Notes under the pieces: generated by a model
The model's input: the letters and a program-made list of their open reading frames with translations, nothing else
Databases searched by the model: none
Told to the model about the DNA's origin: nothing
DNA from: Pseudomonas putida
GTDB lineage: Bacteria > Pseudomonadota > Gammaproteobacteria > Pseudomonadales > Pseudomonadaceae
Direction: 5' to 3'
Length of the DNA stretch: 64,000 nucleotides
Assembly (NCBI RefSeq): GCF_009883635.2
Contig: NZ_CP026115.2
Coordinates: 2,666,001-2,730,000 of the forward strand
Position numbers and translations under genes: made by a program
Shown here: one piece after another, positions 48,681-57,678 of the stretch
Numbering within the stretch: the stretch's first letter is position 1
How the letters are laid out: each line of letters opens with the position of its first letter

Positions 48681-50105
48681 TTACCCCTTCAGCGGAACCA
48701 GACGTGGAGCGATCATGTTTTCCGGACGCAGGATGTCGTCGAGCATCGCGTCGTCCAGCAGCTTCTCTTCACGCACCAGCTCCAGTACGCCGCGGCCGGT
48801 TTCCAGGGCAACGCGAGCGATACGGGTGGCGTTTTCGTAGCCGATGTACGGGTTCAGGGCGGTGACCAGGCCGATCGAGTGCTCGACCAGTTCACGGCAG
48901 CGCTGTTCGTTGGCGGTGATGCCGACGATGCAGTGCTCGCGCAGCATGTCCATGGCGCGCTGGAGCAGGCGGATCGAGTCGAAGATCTTGTAGGCGATCA
49001 GCGGCTCCATCACGTTCAGCTGCAGCTGGCCACCTTCGGCGGCGACGGTCAGGGCCAGGTCGTTGCCCATGATGGCGAAGGCCACCTGGTTGACGGCTTC
49101 CGGGATAACCGGGTTGACCTTGCCTGGCATGATCGAGCTGCCTGGCTGACGCGCTGGCAGGTTGATTTCGTTGATGCCGGTGCGTGGGCCGCTGGACAGC
49201 AGACGCAGGTCGTTGCAGATCTTCGACAGCTTGACCGCAGTACGCTTGAGCATGCCGGAGAACAGCACGAAGGCGCCCATGTCGGAGGTGGCTTCGATCA
49301 GGTCGGCAGCCGGTACCAGCGGCTGGCCGCTGATGGTGGCCAGGCGCTGTACGGCCAGGGCCTGGTAGCCCGGGTCGGCGTTGATGCCGGTACCGATGGC
49401 AGTACCGCCCAGGTTGATTTCGGTCAGCAGTTCCGGAGCCAGCGAGCGCAGGCGCTGCAGGTCTTCGCTCATGGTGGTGGCGAAGGCACGGAATTCCTGG
49501 CCCAGGGTCATCGGCACGGCGTCCTGCAGCTGGGTACGGCCCATCTTCAGTACGTGGTCGAATTCCTTGCCTTTGGCAGCGAAGGCCTGGATCAGGCTGT
49601 CGAGGCTGGCCAGCAGGGCGTCGTGGCCCAGCAGCAGGCCCAGGCGGATAGCGGTCGGGTAGGCGTCGTTGGTCGACTGCGCCATGTTCACGTCGTTGTT
49701 CGGGTGCAGGTACTGGTACTCACCCTTCTGGTGGCCCATGGCCTCCAGCGCGACGTTGGCAATGACTTCGTTCGCGTTCATGTTGGTGGAAGTACCGGCA
49801 CCACCCTGGATCATGTCCACCACGAACTGCTCGTGGTAATCGCCTTTGATCAGGCGGGCGCAGGCTGCACTGATGGCAGCGTGCTTGGCATCGCTCAGGT
49901 GACCCAGCTCACGGTTGGCGTCGGCAGCGGCCTGCTTGACCATGGCCAGGGCCACGACCAGCTTCGGGTAGTGCGACAGCGGAACACCGGAGAGATGGAA
50001 GTTGTTGGCAGCGCGCAGGGTCTGGATGCCGTAGTAGGCATCGGCAGGGACTTCAAGGGTACCAAGCAGATCTTTTTCGACGCGGAACGATGCAGCGGAG
50101 GACAT
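48681..50105 (-). CDS. aspA: Aspartate ammonia-lyase
   Basis: 474 residues from ATG 50105. Fumarase/aspartase superfamily signature GSSIMPGKVNPV, with TLRAANNFHLSG at the start, HPNNDVNMAQSTNDAYPTA and GGTAIGTGINA. It deaminates aspartate to fumarate. Two further in-frame Met codons lie upstream (50117 and 50138) but the family start is MSSAASFRVEKDLLG. Next to it a LysR gene diverges, usually its regulator in this neighbourhood. Confidence 0.95.
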   Translation of the reverse strand: MSSAASFRVEKDLLGTLEVPADAYYGIQTLRAANNFHLSGVPLSHYPKLVVALAMVKQAAADANRELGHLSDAKHAAISAACARLIKGDYHEQFVVDMIQGGAGTSTNMNANEVIANVALEAMGHQKGEYQYLHPNNDVNMAQSTNDAYPTAIRLGLLLGHDALLASLDSLIQAFAAKGKEFDHVLKMGRTQLQDAVPMTLGQEFRAFATTMSEDLQRLRSLAPELLTEINLGGTAIGTGINADPGYQALAVQRLATISGQPLVPAADLIEATSDMGAFVLFSGMLKRTAVKLSKICNDLRLLSSGPRTGINEINLPARQPGSSIMPGKVNPVIPEAVNQVAFAIMGNDLALTVAAEGGQLQLNVMEPLIAYKIFDSIRLLQRAMDMLREHCIVGITANEQRCRELVEHSIGLVTALNPYIGYENATRIARVALETGRGVLELVREEKLLDDAMLDDILRPENMIAPRLVPLKG

Positions 50106-50287
50106 GATGGATATCATCTCGATTTTGACCCGGCACATGCCGGAATGGCGCCAATCCTAGGCCTGAAGGAGATTTTGCGGCCAATGCTGTTGCACGCTAA
50201 CCTATGCACAAACGGCATAGTGTTTCATGTGACGCCAATTGACATTCGAGCGTGTTCCATTTTGGTGCACGCCGGGAGATCTGCTTC

Positions 50288-51193
50288 ATGAACCTTGAAA
50301 GCAAGTGGCTGGAGGACTTCAGTGCCCTGGCTTCCACCCGCAGTTTTTCTCAGGCGGCCGAGCGACGTTTCGTCACCCAACCCGCCTTCAGTCGGCGTAT
50401 ACGCAGCCTGGAAGCGGCGCTGGGACTGACTCTGGTGAATCGTTCCCGCACACCGATCGAGCTGACCGAGGCAGGGCAGCTGTTTCTCGTCACTGCACGT
50501 ACCGTTGTCGACCAGTTGAGCGAAGTTCTTCGCCATTTGCATCACCTCGAAGGCGGCCAGGGTGAGGTGATCCAGGTGGCTGCCGCGCACTCCCTGGCAT
50601 CGGGCTTTTTCCCACGCTGGGTAGCCCAGTTGCGCAATGATGGATTGAACATCGCCACACGCCTGGTTGCGACTAACGTCGGAGACGCGGTGCATGCATT
50701 AAGGGAAGGGGGCTGCGACCTGATGCTGGCGTTCTATGACCCTGACGCCGCCCTGCAGATGGATGCCGAGATCTTCCCGTCGTTGCACATGGGCACCACC
50801 GAAATGCTTCCGGTGTGCGCAGTGGATGCCAACGGCAAGCCGCTGTTCGACCTTGAAGCCGACAGCAGCGTGCCGTTGTTGGCCTATAGCGCTGGTGCCT
50901 TCCTGGGGCGTTCGGTGAACCTGCTGCTTCGTCAACGCAATCTGCGATACACCACCGTCTATGAGACTGCCATGGCTGACAGTCTCAAGAGCATGGCGCT
51001 GGAAGGTATGGGCGTCGCCTGGGTGCCTCGTCTTTCGATGCGTGGCGAGCTGGAGCGTGGGGAACTTGCGATCTGTGGCGGGAGCCAGTGGCACGTGCCA
51101 TTGGAGATTCGCCTGTATCGCTGCGCACTGGTGCGTAAGGCCAACGTGCGTTTGTTGTGGCGCAAGCTGGAAAACACACCGACGTCGGAGTGA
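50288..51193 (+). CDS. LysR-family regulator, probably of aspA
   Basis: 301 residues from ATG 50288 with GGGAGA 8 bases before. HTH region RSFSQAAERRFVTQPAFSRRIRSLEAALG, followed by the effector-binding domain (AAAHSLASGFFPRWVAQL). It is divergent from aspA across a 180-base gap that carries no gene. Regulation of aspA is inferred from orientation. Confidence 0.87.
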   Translation: MNLESKWLEDFSALASTRSFSQAAERRFVTQPAFSRRIRSLEAALGLTLVNRSRTPIELTEAGQLFLVTARTVVDQLSEVLRHLHHLEGGQGEVIQVAAAHSLASGFFPRWVAQLRNDGLNIATRLVATNVGDAVHALREGGCDLMLAFYDPDAALQMDAEIFPSLHMGTTEMLPVCAVDANGKPLFDLEADSSVPLLAYSAGAFLGRSVNLLLRQRNLRYTTVYETAMADSLKSMALEGMGVAWVPRLSMRGELERGELAICGGSQWHVPLEIRLYRCALVRKANVRLLWRKLENTPTSE

Positions 51194-51203
51194 ACCTTTC
51201 TTT

Positions 51204-51821
51204 TCAGCGACCGAGCGTTTCGTTCAAGTAACTGGAAATGCTTGCTCTGTTCTCGTCGCTGTAGCGGTAGCAATTGGACCGAAGCGAATTGCGGAGCGGG
51301 AACACATAAGTCTCGCAACGCCATGGGTTGTAGCGTAGTTCTGCCGCTTCGTGTGTTGCATTCATCATGTGACCCAGTTCGTGTCCCAAAGCTGTGTAGG
51401 TGGCAAGCGAAGCGATTCCGTAGGGGTAGCCTAATTCAGCCAAACCAACGGTATCAGTCCCTTCACGGTTAGGGCCGAAACTATCGCGCGCCAGCAAAAC
51501 CGATTTCTGACCGCCGTACTGCGCTGGAGTGGCATTGCTGAAGGCTCGGTAAGTGTCTTCTGGTGACATCTCCCGGTACGGGATATCAGTGATGCCGGCG
51601 ACATGACGTTTGAAGATTACCTCAATCGAATGGTTGCTGAATTCGCGCATTTCGCTCAGCCATGGCTGTACGAAATCCTGACGTATCTTGTTGTCACTGA
51701 TGTCTCCCAGTTCATCATGGGGATAGAGGGTTACTATCAGGGATTTTGCCGCCCAGGCAGGGGCCGTCTGCAGTGCCATCATGATGTTGAAAGTCAGTGC
51801 AGCAAGGAATCGGTTGGTCAT
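51204..51821 (-). CDS. Secreted zincin-like metalloprotease
   Basis: 205 residues from ATG 51821 (CAGGAGC upstream). Signal peptide about 1-24 (ending PAWAAKS). The zinc-protease motif HELGHMMNATHE is plain: H-E-x-x-H, and a third candidate ligand follows five positions later, as in metzincin-type H-E-x-x-H-x-x-x-x-x-H (here the third His is at the expected spacing within one residue). Two cysteines near the C-terminus (CETY, SNCYRY) may pair. No family identified. The gene has lower GC than purEK and stands alone between aspA's regulator and purE. Confidence 0.65.
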   Translation of the reverse strand: MTNRFLAALTFNIMMALQTAPAWAAKSLIVTLYPHDELGDISDNKIRQDFVQPWLSEMREFSNHSIEVIFKRHVAGITDIPYREMSPEDTYRAFSNATPAQYGGQKSVLLARDSFGPNREGTDTVGLAELGYPYGIASLATYTALGHELGHMMNATHEAAELRYNPWRCETYVFPLRNSLRSNCYRYSDENRASISSYLNETLGR

Positions 51822-51969
51822 TTCAAGCTCCTGAAAAGTTGAACATTGAAGTCCTATCCTCTTGCAGCCGCCGATTCGTACAGCAGTGGGAAAAACTTGT
51901 CCCGCGAGACAGCTTGCCCTTTGATCCGACATGTGCTTACGGGGGTGGGCGGCCCGCCCAGAAATACGC

Positions 51970-52048
51970 TACAATCCCGCGCCTTCGGCCGACCCGGTCG
52001 ATTCAGAATCCGTATGACAAGCCACGCCGGTCCACCTGCGTGGCTTGT
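51970..52048 (+). promoter_or_regulatory. purEK promoter -10 and leader hairpin (possible attenuator)
   Basis: A -10-like TACAAT at 51970-51975 precedes a leader containing ACAAGCCACGC (52017-52027), loop CGGTCCACCT, GCGTGGCTTGT (52038-52048) and then TGCTTTTA, a terminator-like structure 44 bases before the purE ATG. No gene starts between, so transcription of purEK must pass through it; attenuation is a possible control. The gap also holds GGGCGGCCCGCCC upstream of the -10. Confidence 0.45.
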
Positions 52049-52091
52049 TGCTTTTAGCGCGCCAGAAGGCGCTTGCAGGAGAGGCTCGACG

Positions 52092-52583
52092 ATGAGTGCA
52101 CTGGTTGGCGTGATCATGGGCTCCAAGTCCGATTGGTCCACCCTTAGCCACACCGCCGATATGCTGGAAAAACTCGGCATTCCCTATGAAGTGAAGGTGG
52201 TTTCCGCCCACCGCACCCCGGACTTGCTGTTCCAGTACGCCGAAGAGGCCGAAGGGCGTGGCATCGAGGTAATCATTGCGGGTGCCGGTGGCGCTGCCCA
52301 CTTGCCAGGCATGTGTGCCGCCAAGACCCACCTGCCGGTGCTGGGCGTGCCCGTCCAGTCGTCGATGCTGTCGGGCGTCGATTCGCTGCTGTCGATCGTG
52401 CAGATGCCTGCCGGCGTGCCGGTTGCCACCCTGGCCATCGGCCGTGCTGGCGCCGTCAACGCCGCACTGCTGTCGGCGAGCATCCTCGGTGCCAAGTACC
52501 CGCAGTACCACGCGGCGCTCAAGCAGTTCCGCACCGAGCAGACCGACACCGTGCTGGACAATCCAGACCCGCGCCAGGCTTGA
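52092..52583 (+). CDS. purE: N5-carboxyaminoimidazole ribonucleotide mutase PurE
   Basis: 163 residues from ATG 52092. Class I PurE features: [13 protein letters not shown] phosphate loop, [17 protein letters not shown] with the catalytic His, [16 protein letters not shown], and [21 protein letters not shown]. It moves the carboxyl group of N5-CAIR to carbon in purine synthesis. GGAGAGG lies upstream. It is followed 10 bases later by purK. Confidence 0.96.
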   Translation: MSALVGVIMGSKSDWSTLSHTADMLEKLGIPYEVKVVSAHRTPDLLFQYAEEAEGRGIEVIIAGAGGAAHLPGMCAAKTHLPVLGVPVQSSMLSGVDSLLSIVQMPAGVPVATLAIGRAGAVNAALLSASILGAKYPQYHAALKQFRTEQTDTVLDNPDPRQA

Positions 52584-52593
52584 GGCTGAACCC

Positions 52594-53676
52594 ATGAAGA
52601 TCGGTGTAATCGGTGGCGGCCAGCTGGGCCGCATGCTGGCCTTGGCGGGCACCCCGCTGGGCATGAACTTCGCCTTCCTCGACCCGGCCCCGGACGCCTG
52701 TGCCGCCCCGCTGGGCGAGCACCTGCGTGCCGACTACGGCGACCAGGACCACCTGCGCCAGCTGGCCGACGAAGTCGACCTGGTGACCTTCGAATTCGAA
52801 AGCGTCCCGGCTGAGACCGTGGCTTTCCTGTCGCAGTTCGTCCCGGTCTACCCGAGTGCCGAAGCCCTGCGGATCGCCCGTGATCGCCTGTTCGAGAAGA
52901 GCATGTTCCGCGACCTGGGTATCCCGACCCCGGCCTTCGCCGACATCCTCTCGCAAGCAGACCTCGACGCGGCAGTCGCCAGCATCGGCCTGCCGGCTGT
53001 GCTGAAGACCCGCACCCTGGGCTACGACGGCAAGGGCCAGAAGGTGCTGCGCTCGCCTGAAGACGTGGTCGGCACCTTCGCCGAGCTGGGCAGCGTGCCT
53101 TGTCTGCTGGAAGGCTTCGTGCCGTTTACTGGCGAAGTATCGCTGGTGGCCGTGCGTGCCCGCGATGGCGAAACCCGCTTCTACCCGTTGGTGCACAACA
53201 CCCACGAGAGCGGCATCCTGAAACTGTCGGTGGCCAGCCAGGCACACCCGCTGCAGGGGCTGGCCGAAGACTATGTCGGCCGTGTGCTCAAGCAACTGGA
53301 CTATGTCGGCGTGATGGCCTTTGAGTTCTTCGAAGTCGACGGTGGCCTGAAGGCCAACGAAATCGCCCCGCGTGTGCACAACTCCGGGCACTGGACCATC
53401 GAAGGCGCCGAGTGCAGCCAGTTCGAGAACCACCTGCGCGCCGTGGCCGGCCTGCCGCTGGGCTCGACTGCCAAGGTCGGTGAAAGCGCCATGCTCAACT
53501 TTATCGGTGAAGTGCCGGCGGTTGAAAAGGTCGTGTCCATCGACGGCTGCCACCTGCACCACTATGGCAAGGCCTTCAAGATCGGGCGCAAGGTCGGCCA
53601 CGCCACCCTGCGCTGCCAGGACATGGCCAGCTTGAAAGTCAAGATTGCCGAAGTAGAAGCGCTGATCAGCAACTGA
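52594..53676 (+). CDS. purK: N5-carboxyaminoimidazole ribonucleotide synthase PurK
   Basis: 360 residues from ATG 52594. ATP-grasp enzyme: IGVIGGGQLGRMLALAG, VLKTRTLGYDGKGQKVL, FVPFTGEVSLVAVRARDGE, and EIAPRVHNSGHWTIEGAECSQ. It makes N5-CAIR from AIR, bicarbonate and ATP, feeding PurE. The longer upstream frame overlaps purE and is not the start. Confidence 0.96.
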   Translation: MKIGVIGGGQLGRMLALAGTPLGMNFAFLDPAPDACAAPLGEHLRADYGDQDHLRQLADEVDLVTFEFESVPAETVAFLSQFVPVYPSAEALRIARDRLFEKSMFRDLGIPTPAFADILSQADLDAAVASIGLPAVLKTRTLGYDGKGQKVLRSPEDVVGTFAELGSVPCLLEGFVPFTGEVSLVAVRARDGETRFYPLVHNTHESGILKLSVASQAHPLQGLAEDYVGRVLKQLDYVGVMAFEFFEVDGGLKANEIAPRVHNSGHWTIEGAECSQFENHLRAVAGLPLGSTAKVGESAMLNFIGEVPAVEKVVSIDGCHLHHYGKAFKIGRKVGHATLRCQDMASLKVKIAEVEALISN

Positions 53677-53773
53677 TCGAACTTCTGCTCGGGGTCTGCC
53701 CTCTGAAAATGGCAACAAGCCAAACCGCTGTCTAGGCTTTGGCTTGTTCCATATTCACTTCAGAGGGATTGCC

Positions 53774-54019
53774 ATGGGCATCATTGGAACCATATTCATC
53801 GGCCTCATCGTCGGCCTGCTGGCTCGCTTCCTCAAGCCGGGCGACGACAGCATGGGCTGGATCATGACCATTCTGCTGGGTATCGCAGGCTCTCTGCTCG
53901 CCACTTATGGCGGCCAGGCACTGGGGATCTACCAGGCGGGCCAGGCTGCAGCATTCATCGGTGCGCTGGTCGGTGCCATCGTCCTTCTGGTGATCTACGG
54001 ATTCATCAAGAAACGCTGA
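53774..54019 (+). CDS. GlsB/YeaQ/YmgE-type small membrane protein
   Basis: 81 residues with three membrane helices (IIGTIFIGLIVGLLARFLKP, GWIMTILLGIAGSLLATYGG, FIGALVGAIVLLVIYGFI). The GxxxG-rich helices and the LKPGDDSMGW loop are the transglycosylase-associated/GlsB family pattern, stress-linked but of unknown mechanism. Starts at 53774 after GAGGGA; 98 bases after purK. Confidence 0.88.
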   Translation: MGIIGTIFIGLIVGLLARFLKPGDDSMGWIMTILLGIAGSLLATYGGQALGIYQAGQAAAFIGALVGAIVLLVIYGFIKKR

Positions 54020-54066
54020 ATACTGGTTAGAATGCCGGCAATTCTCTTGAGTTGCCGAGCATTTCC

Positions 54067-54600
54067 ATGCGTGCCCTTTTCCTCATTCCGTTGCTTCTGG
54101 CCAGCACCCTGGCCCATGCCGAGTTGCCCGAAACCGACTGGCTGGAGCTGATGCCCAAGTCGGACCAGAAGGCCCTCGAAGAGATGCCCGAGATCGATCA
54201 CAACTCGCCGGAAGCCAATGGCACCTTCACCGCCAAGGGCGGCCTCAAGCAGAGCAAGGGCCTGCCGGCGGTGATGTATTCGAGCAAGACCGTGGCTACC
54301 ATGAACGGCAAGGACATCCGCCTGGGCGGCTACCCGGTGCCGCTGGAAAGCGATGCCAAGGGCAACAGCACCTTGTTCTTCCTTGTGCCTTACCCGGGCG
54401 CGTGCATCCACGTGCCGCCGCCGCCGCCCAACCAGCTGGTGCTGGTGCGGTATCCGAAGGGCCTGAAGATCGATGACATCTACACGCCGCTTTGGGTCAG
54501 CGGCAAGCTGAAAGTGGAGAAGGTCAGCAATGACCTGGCCGATGCGGCTTATGCGCTGGATGCGGGGAAGGTGAGGGTAGTGGAAGACGCTGACCTCTGA
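54067..54600 (+). CDS. DUF3299 lipoprotein-like secreted protein
   Basis: 177 residues from ATG 54067. Signal peptide about 1-18 (LASTLAHA). The mature part contains ELPETDWLELMPKSDQKALEEM, the metal-like HVPPPPPNQLVLVRYPKG and PYPGACIH, marks of DUF3299. Function unknown. Single gene followed by a REP-like palindrome. Confidence 0.82.
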   Translation: MRALFLIPLLLASTLAHAELPETDWLELMPKSDQKALEEMPEIDHNSPEANGTFTAKGGLKQSKGLPAVMYSSKTVATMNGKDIRLGGYPVPLESDAKGNSTLFFLVPYPGACIHVPPPPPNQLVLVRYPKGLKIDDIYTPLWVSGKLKVEKVSNDLADAAYALDAGKVRVVEDADL

Positions 54601-54614
54601 TCGCCTGCCCCAGC

Positions 54615-54640
54615 CTCTTCGCGGGTTTACCCGCGAAGAG
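54615..54640. repeat. REP-type palindrome
   Basis: CTCTTCGCGGGT / ACCCGCGAAGAG with a TT loop, perfect 12-base arms, in the 62-base gap between the DUF3299 gene and the convergent mutarotase gene. The CTCTTCGCGGG core is that of P. putida REP elements. Confidence 0.75.
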
Positions 54641-54661
54641 ACCAGACCTGCCAACGCATGA

Positions 54662-55558
54662 TCAGACTGTGATGCTGCCGATCCTGACCTGCAACGAACG
54701 GCTGGCCCCGGGCTTGAGCTCCACCACATCATCCCAGACATTCGCCGTCTCGATGCACAGCATCCGCTGCCAGCCGTCATCGGCCATGTCCGCCAGCTCC
54801 TTGGCCCGCTCGGTCCAGGGGTTCCAGATCACCGCCGAGCGCGAGCCGCTGCAGGTCAAGGTGATCCGCCGCTTCCAGTGCGGATCGACAATGCTCAGCT
54901 TCTGCGGCGTATCCAGGTAGATCCGGTCAGTTTCCCCGGCAAAGCCCAACGCACCCTGCTGCTGGCGCTGTTCCCAGTCGGCCAGGGTCTCGATGTATTG
55001 CAGCCCCTCGACCCCTTCAACGCGCGCCTGGCGCACGTCGCTGACGGCGAAGTAGCTGTGCAGGGCCTGGCTGATGGTCACGGGGCTGTTGCCCATGTTG
55101 CGGCTGTTCAGGGACACGCTGAGTTCTTCACCCATTACGATCTGCAGCTTAAGCTCGACATCATGCGGCCAGCCCGGCAGATCACCCTGGGCCTCTGGCA
55201 GCTCGAATTCGATGTGCAGGTCATCGCCTTTTTCTTCGACGCCCAGCAACTGCCAGTCACGCGTACGCGCCAAGCCATGGGCGGGGGCCTGCTCGCCACT
55301 GTACATGGCCTGCACTGATGCGGGATTGCGCTGTAAGTTACCAAACCATGGCCAGCACACCGGCACACCGGCTCGCACCGATTTGCCTTGGCGGAAGATG
55401 GCCTGGTCGCTCAGCCACAGCAGCGGTGGCTCGCCAACACGCTGGTAGCTGAGAATCTGCGCGCCCTGCTGGGCGACCAGTAGTTCGGCGCGGTCGCTGC
55501 TGATGCGCCAGCAGTTGAGTTCGCCGTGTTGCTCGGATTCGACCTTGAAGGTAGCCAT
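54662..55558 (-). CDS. D-hexose-6-phosphate mutarotase (YeaD-like)
   Basis: 298 residues from ATG 55558. Aldose epimerase beta-sandwich: LLVAQQGAQILSYQR, PVCWPWFGN, HGLARTRDW, and the catalytic-region ALHSYFAVSDVRQARVEGVEG, with VIWNPWTERAKEL near the end. It interconverts alpha and beta hexose 6-phosphates and may assist G6P metabolism; the zwf gene in this window is one consumer. Stand-alone. Confidence 0.88.
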   Translation of the reverse strand: MATFKVESEQHGELNCWRISSDRAELLVAQQGAQILSYQRVGEPPLLWLSDQAIFRQGKSVRAGVPVCWPWFGNLQRNPASVQAMYSGEQAPAHGLARTRDWQLLGVEEKGDDLHIEFELPEAQGDLPGWPHDVELKLQIVMGEELSVSLNSRNMGNSPVTISQALHSYFAVSDVRQARVEGVEGLQYIETLADWEQRQQQGALGFAGETDRIYLDTPQKLSIVDPHWKRRITLTCSGSRSAVIWNPWTERAKELADMADDGWQRMLCIETANVWDDVVELKPGASRSLQVRIGSITV

Positions 55559-55630
55559 TGCGCTCGTCTCATTGATTGCCTGTGGGCCCTTGGACCCGGT
55601 GACGTGCAATGAGTTTACCGCTCGCGCGGC

Positions 55631-56029
55631 TCAGCGACGAGACACCGAGCGGGTTCGGCCACTGCCATCGATGGCGACGAACACGAATGTCGCTTCGGTA
55701 ACCTTGCGCCATTCGCTGGACAGCGGGTCGTCACTCCACACCTCGACCATCATGCGGATCGAGCTGCGGCCGATTTCCAGGGTCTGGGTATAGAACGACA
55801 GTTGTGCGCCCACGGCCACCGGCACCAGGAATGCCATGCGGTCGATGGATACCGTGGCCACCCGGCCGCCAGCGACGCGGCTGGCCATGGCGGTGCCGGC
55901 CAGGTCCATCTGCGCGACCAGCCAGCCGCCGAAGATGTCGCCGAAGCCATTGGTTTCGCGCGGCAGCGCGGTGATTTGCAAAGCCAGGTCGCCTTGCGGG
56001 ATAGGATCTTCTTGTTCGAGCTCAATCAT
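55631..56029 (-). CDS. Acyl-CoA thioesterase, hotdog fold
   Basis: 132 residues from ATG 56029. ALPRETNGFGDIFGGWLVAQMDLAGTAMA contains the N-x-x-G-x-x-x-G-G motif and Asp of YbgC/YciA-type enzymes, followed by DRMAFLVPVAVGAQLSFYTQ. It is a separate family member from the thioesterase at 27720. Substrate chain length unknown. Confidence 0.85.
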   Translation of the reverse strand: MIELEQEDPIPQGDLALQITALPRETNGFGDIFGGWLVAQMDLAGTAMASRVAGGRVATVSIDRMAFLVPVAVGAQLSFYTQTLEIGRSSIRMMVEVWSDDPLSSEWRKVTEATFVFVAIDGSGRTRSVSRR

Positions 56030-56388
56030 GCGATGGGGCCTCTGACCCGTGACGCTTTCGTTGGTGTGGCGCAAGGCCGGGAAAACGATTCAGCTGACAA
56101 CATACTACGCCGATTCCGTTTTGCTGGGCGGCCAAAGGGAAACTCTGCGAAACCGTCTGACATCACGACCGGCGTTTTCGCACAACTTCCCACGGTTAAA
56201 GCAACCTTTTCCTACGAACGGCCAGTATATATAGCCAATCGCCCAGCGACGACCGCGTATTTATGAATATGTGTATGGATTTTGTATCGCTTTCAGCGCA
56301 GCTCGGCAATTTGCTATCTTCGCTCCTCGCCCCAATCCAGAAGCCGCGTGCCAAGCGGCCTGCATGACCTACAAGAGAACCAAGAGCG
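56030..56388. other. Gene-free region upstream of the MFS gene
   Basis: 359 bases with short frames only. It holds AT-rich stretches (TATATA near 56225, TTTATGAATATGTG near 56260, TTGTATCG near 56281) suited to promoters for the two divergent genes. Nothing resembling an RNA gene or repeat was seen. Confidence 0.35.
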
Positions 56389-57678
56389 ATGACCTCCGTG
56401 CCGAGCAGTATCGAGCAGCCCTCGCGGCCGCTGACCCGCAGTGACTACAAGACCCTCTCACTGTCCGCCCTGGGCGGAGCCCTGGAGTTCTACGACTTCA
56501 TCATCTTCGTGTTCTTCGCCACAGTGGTCGGCAAGCTGTTCTTCCCCGCTGACATGCCTGAGTGGCTACGCCTGATGCAGACCTTCGGCATTTTCGCCGC
56601 CGGCTACCTGGCACGACCGCTGGGTGGCATCGTCATGGCCCACTTCGGCGACCTGCTCGGGCGCAAGAAAATGTTCACCCTGAGCATCTTCATGATGGCG
56701 TTGCCGACCCTGATCATGGGCCTGCTGCCGACGTATGCGCAGATCGGCCTGTGGGCGCCGATCCTGTTGCTGCTGATGCGGGTGATCCAGGGCGCGGCCA
56801 TCGGTGGCGAGGTACCGGGCGCCTGGGTGTTCGTCTCCGAGCATGTGCCGGAGCGCAACACCGGCTACGCCTGCGGGACCCTGACCGCCGGCCTGACGGC
56901 GGGTATCCTGCTCGGTTCGTTGGTGGCGACCCTGATCAACACCCTCTATAGCGCCGAGGAAGTGGCTGACTACGCCTGGCGTATTCCGTTCCTGCTCGGC
57001 GGTGTGTTCGGCCTGTTCTCGGTGTACCTGCGCCGCTGGCTGCACGAGACGCCGGTGTTCGCCGAGATGCAGCAGCGCAAGGCCCTGGCCGAAGAGCTGC
57101 CGCTGCGCGCGGTGCTGCGTGACCACCGTGGTCCGATCATCCTGTCGATGCTGCTGACTTGGATGTTGTCGGCCGGCATCGTGGTGGTCATTCTGATGAC
57201 CCCGGCACTGTTGCAGAGCTTCTACCACATCAGCCCGACCGACTCGCTAAAAGCCAACAGCCTGGCGATCGTGCTGCTCAGCTTCGGCTGCATCGGTGCT
57301 GGCAGCCTGGCCGACCGCTTCGGTGCGGGCCGGGTGTTCGTGATCGGCAGCCTGCTGCTGCTGGCCAGCTCCTGGACCTTCTACCACAGCCTGCCGACCC
57401 GTCCTGAACTGCTGTTCCCGCTGTATGCGGTGACCGGCTTGTGCGTGGGTGTGATTGGCGCGGTGCCCTATGTGATGGTCAAGGCATTCCCGCCGGTGGT
57501 GCGCTTCAGCGGGCTGTCGTTCTCCTACAACGTTGCCTACGCCATCTTTGGCGGCCTGACGCCGATGGTGGTAACGGCGCTGCTCAAGGTGAGCCCGATG
57601 GCGCCGGCCTACTATGTGGCTGGCTTGTGTGTTCTCGGCCTGCTCGTCGGCCTCTATTTGTTGGCGAAGAAACGTTGA
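56389..57678 (+). CDS. MFS transporter, metabolite:H+ symporter family
   Basis: 429 residues, 12 helices. GALEFYDFIIFVFFATVVGKLF at the first helix and RPLGGIVMAHFGDLLGRKKMF in the first loop are MHS-family marks, closer to the YhjE/ShiA-like transporters than to the citrate-type gene at 14102. Substrate unknown. Its 3' end overlaps the convergent DUF6392 pseudogene by 25 bases. Confidence 0.82.
   Translation: MTSVPSSIEQPSRPLTRSDYKTLSLSALGGALEFYDFIIFVFFATVVGKLFFPADMPEWLRLMQTFGIFAAGYLARPLGGIVMAHFGDLLGRKKMFTLSIFMMALPTLIMGLLPTYAQIGLWAPILLLLMRVIQGAAIGGEVPGAWVFVSEHVPERNTGYACGTLTAGLTAGILLGSLVATLINTLYSAEEVADYAWRIPFLLGGVFGLFSVYLRRWLHETPVFAEMQQRKALAEELPLRAVLRDHRGPIILSMLLTWMLSAGIVVVILMTPALLQSFYHISPTDSLKANSLAIVLLSFGCIGAGSLADRFGAGRVFVIGSLLLLASSWTFYHSLPTRPELLFPLYAVTGLCVGVIGAVPYVMVKAFPPVVRFSGLSFSYNVAYAIFGGLTPMVVTALLKVSPMAPAYYVAGLCVLGLLVGLYLLAKKR

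Noticed and set aside
48666..50291. 541-codon frame opposite aspA
   Set aside because: Shadow of aspA; no start signal or motif.
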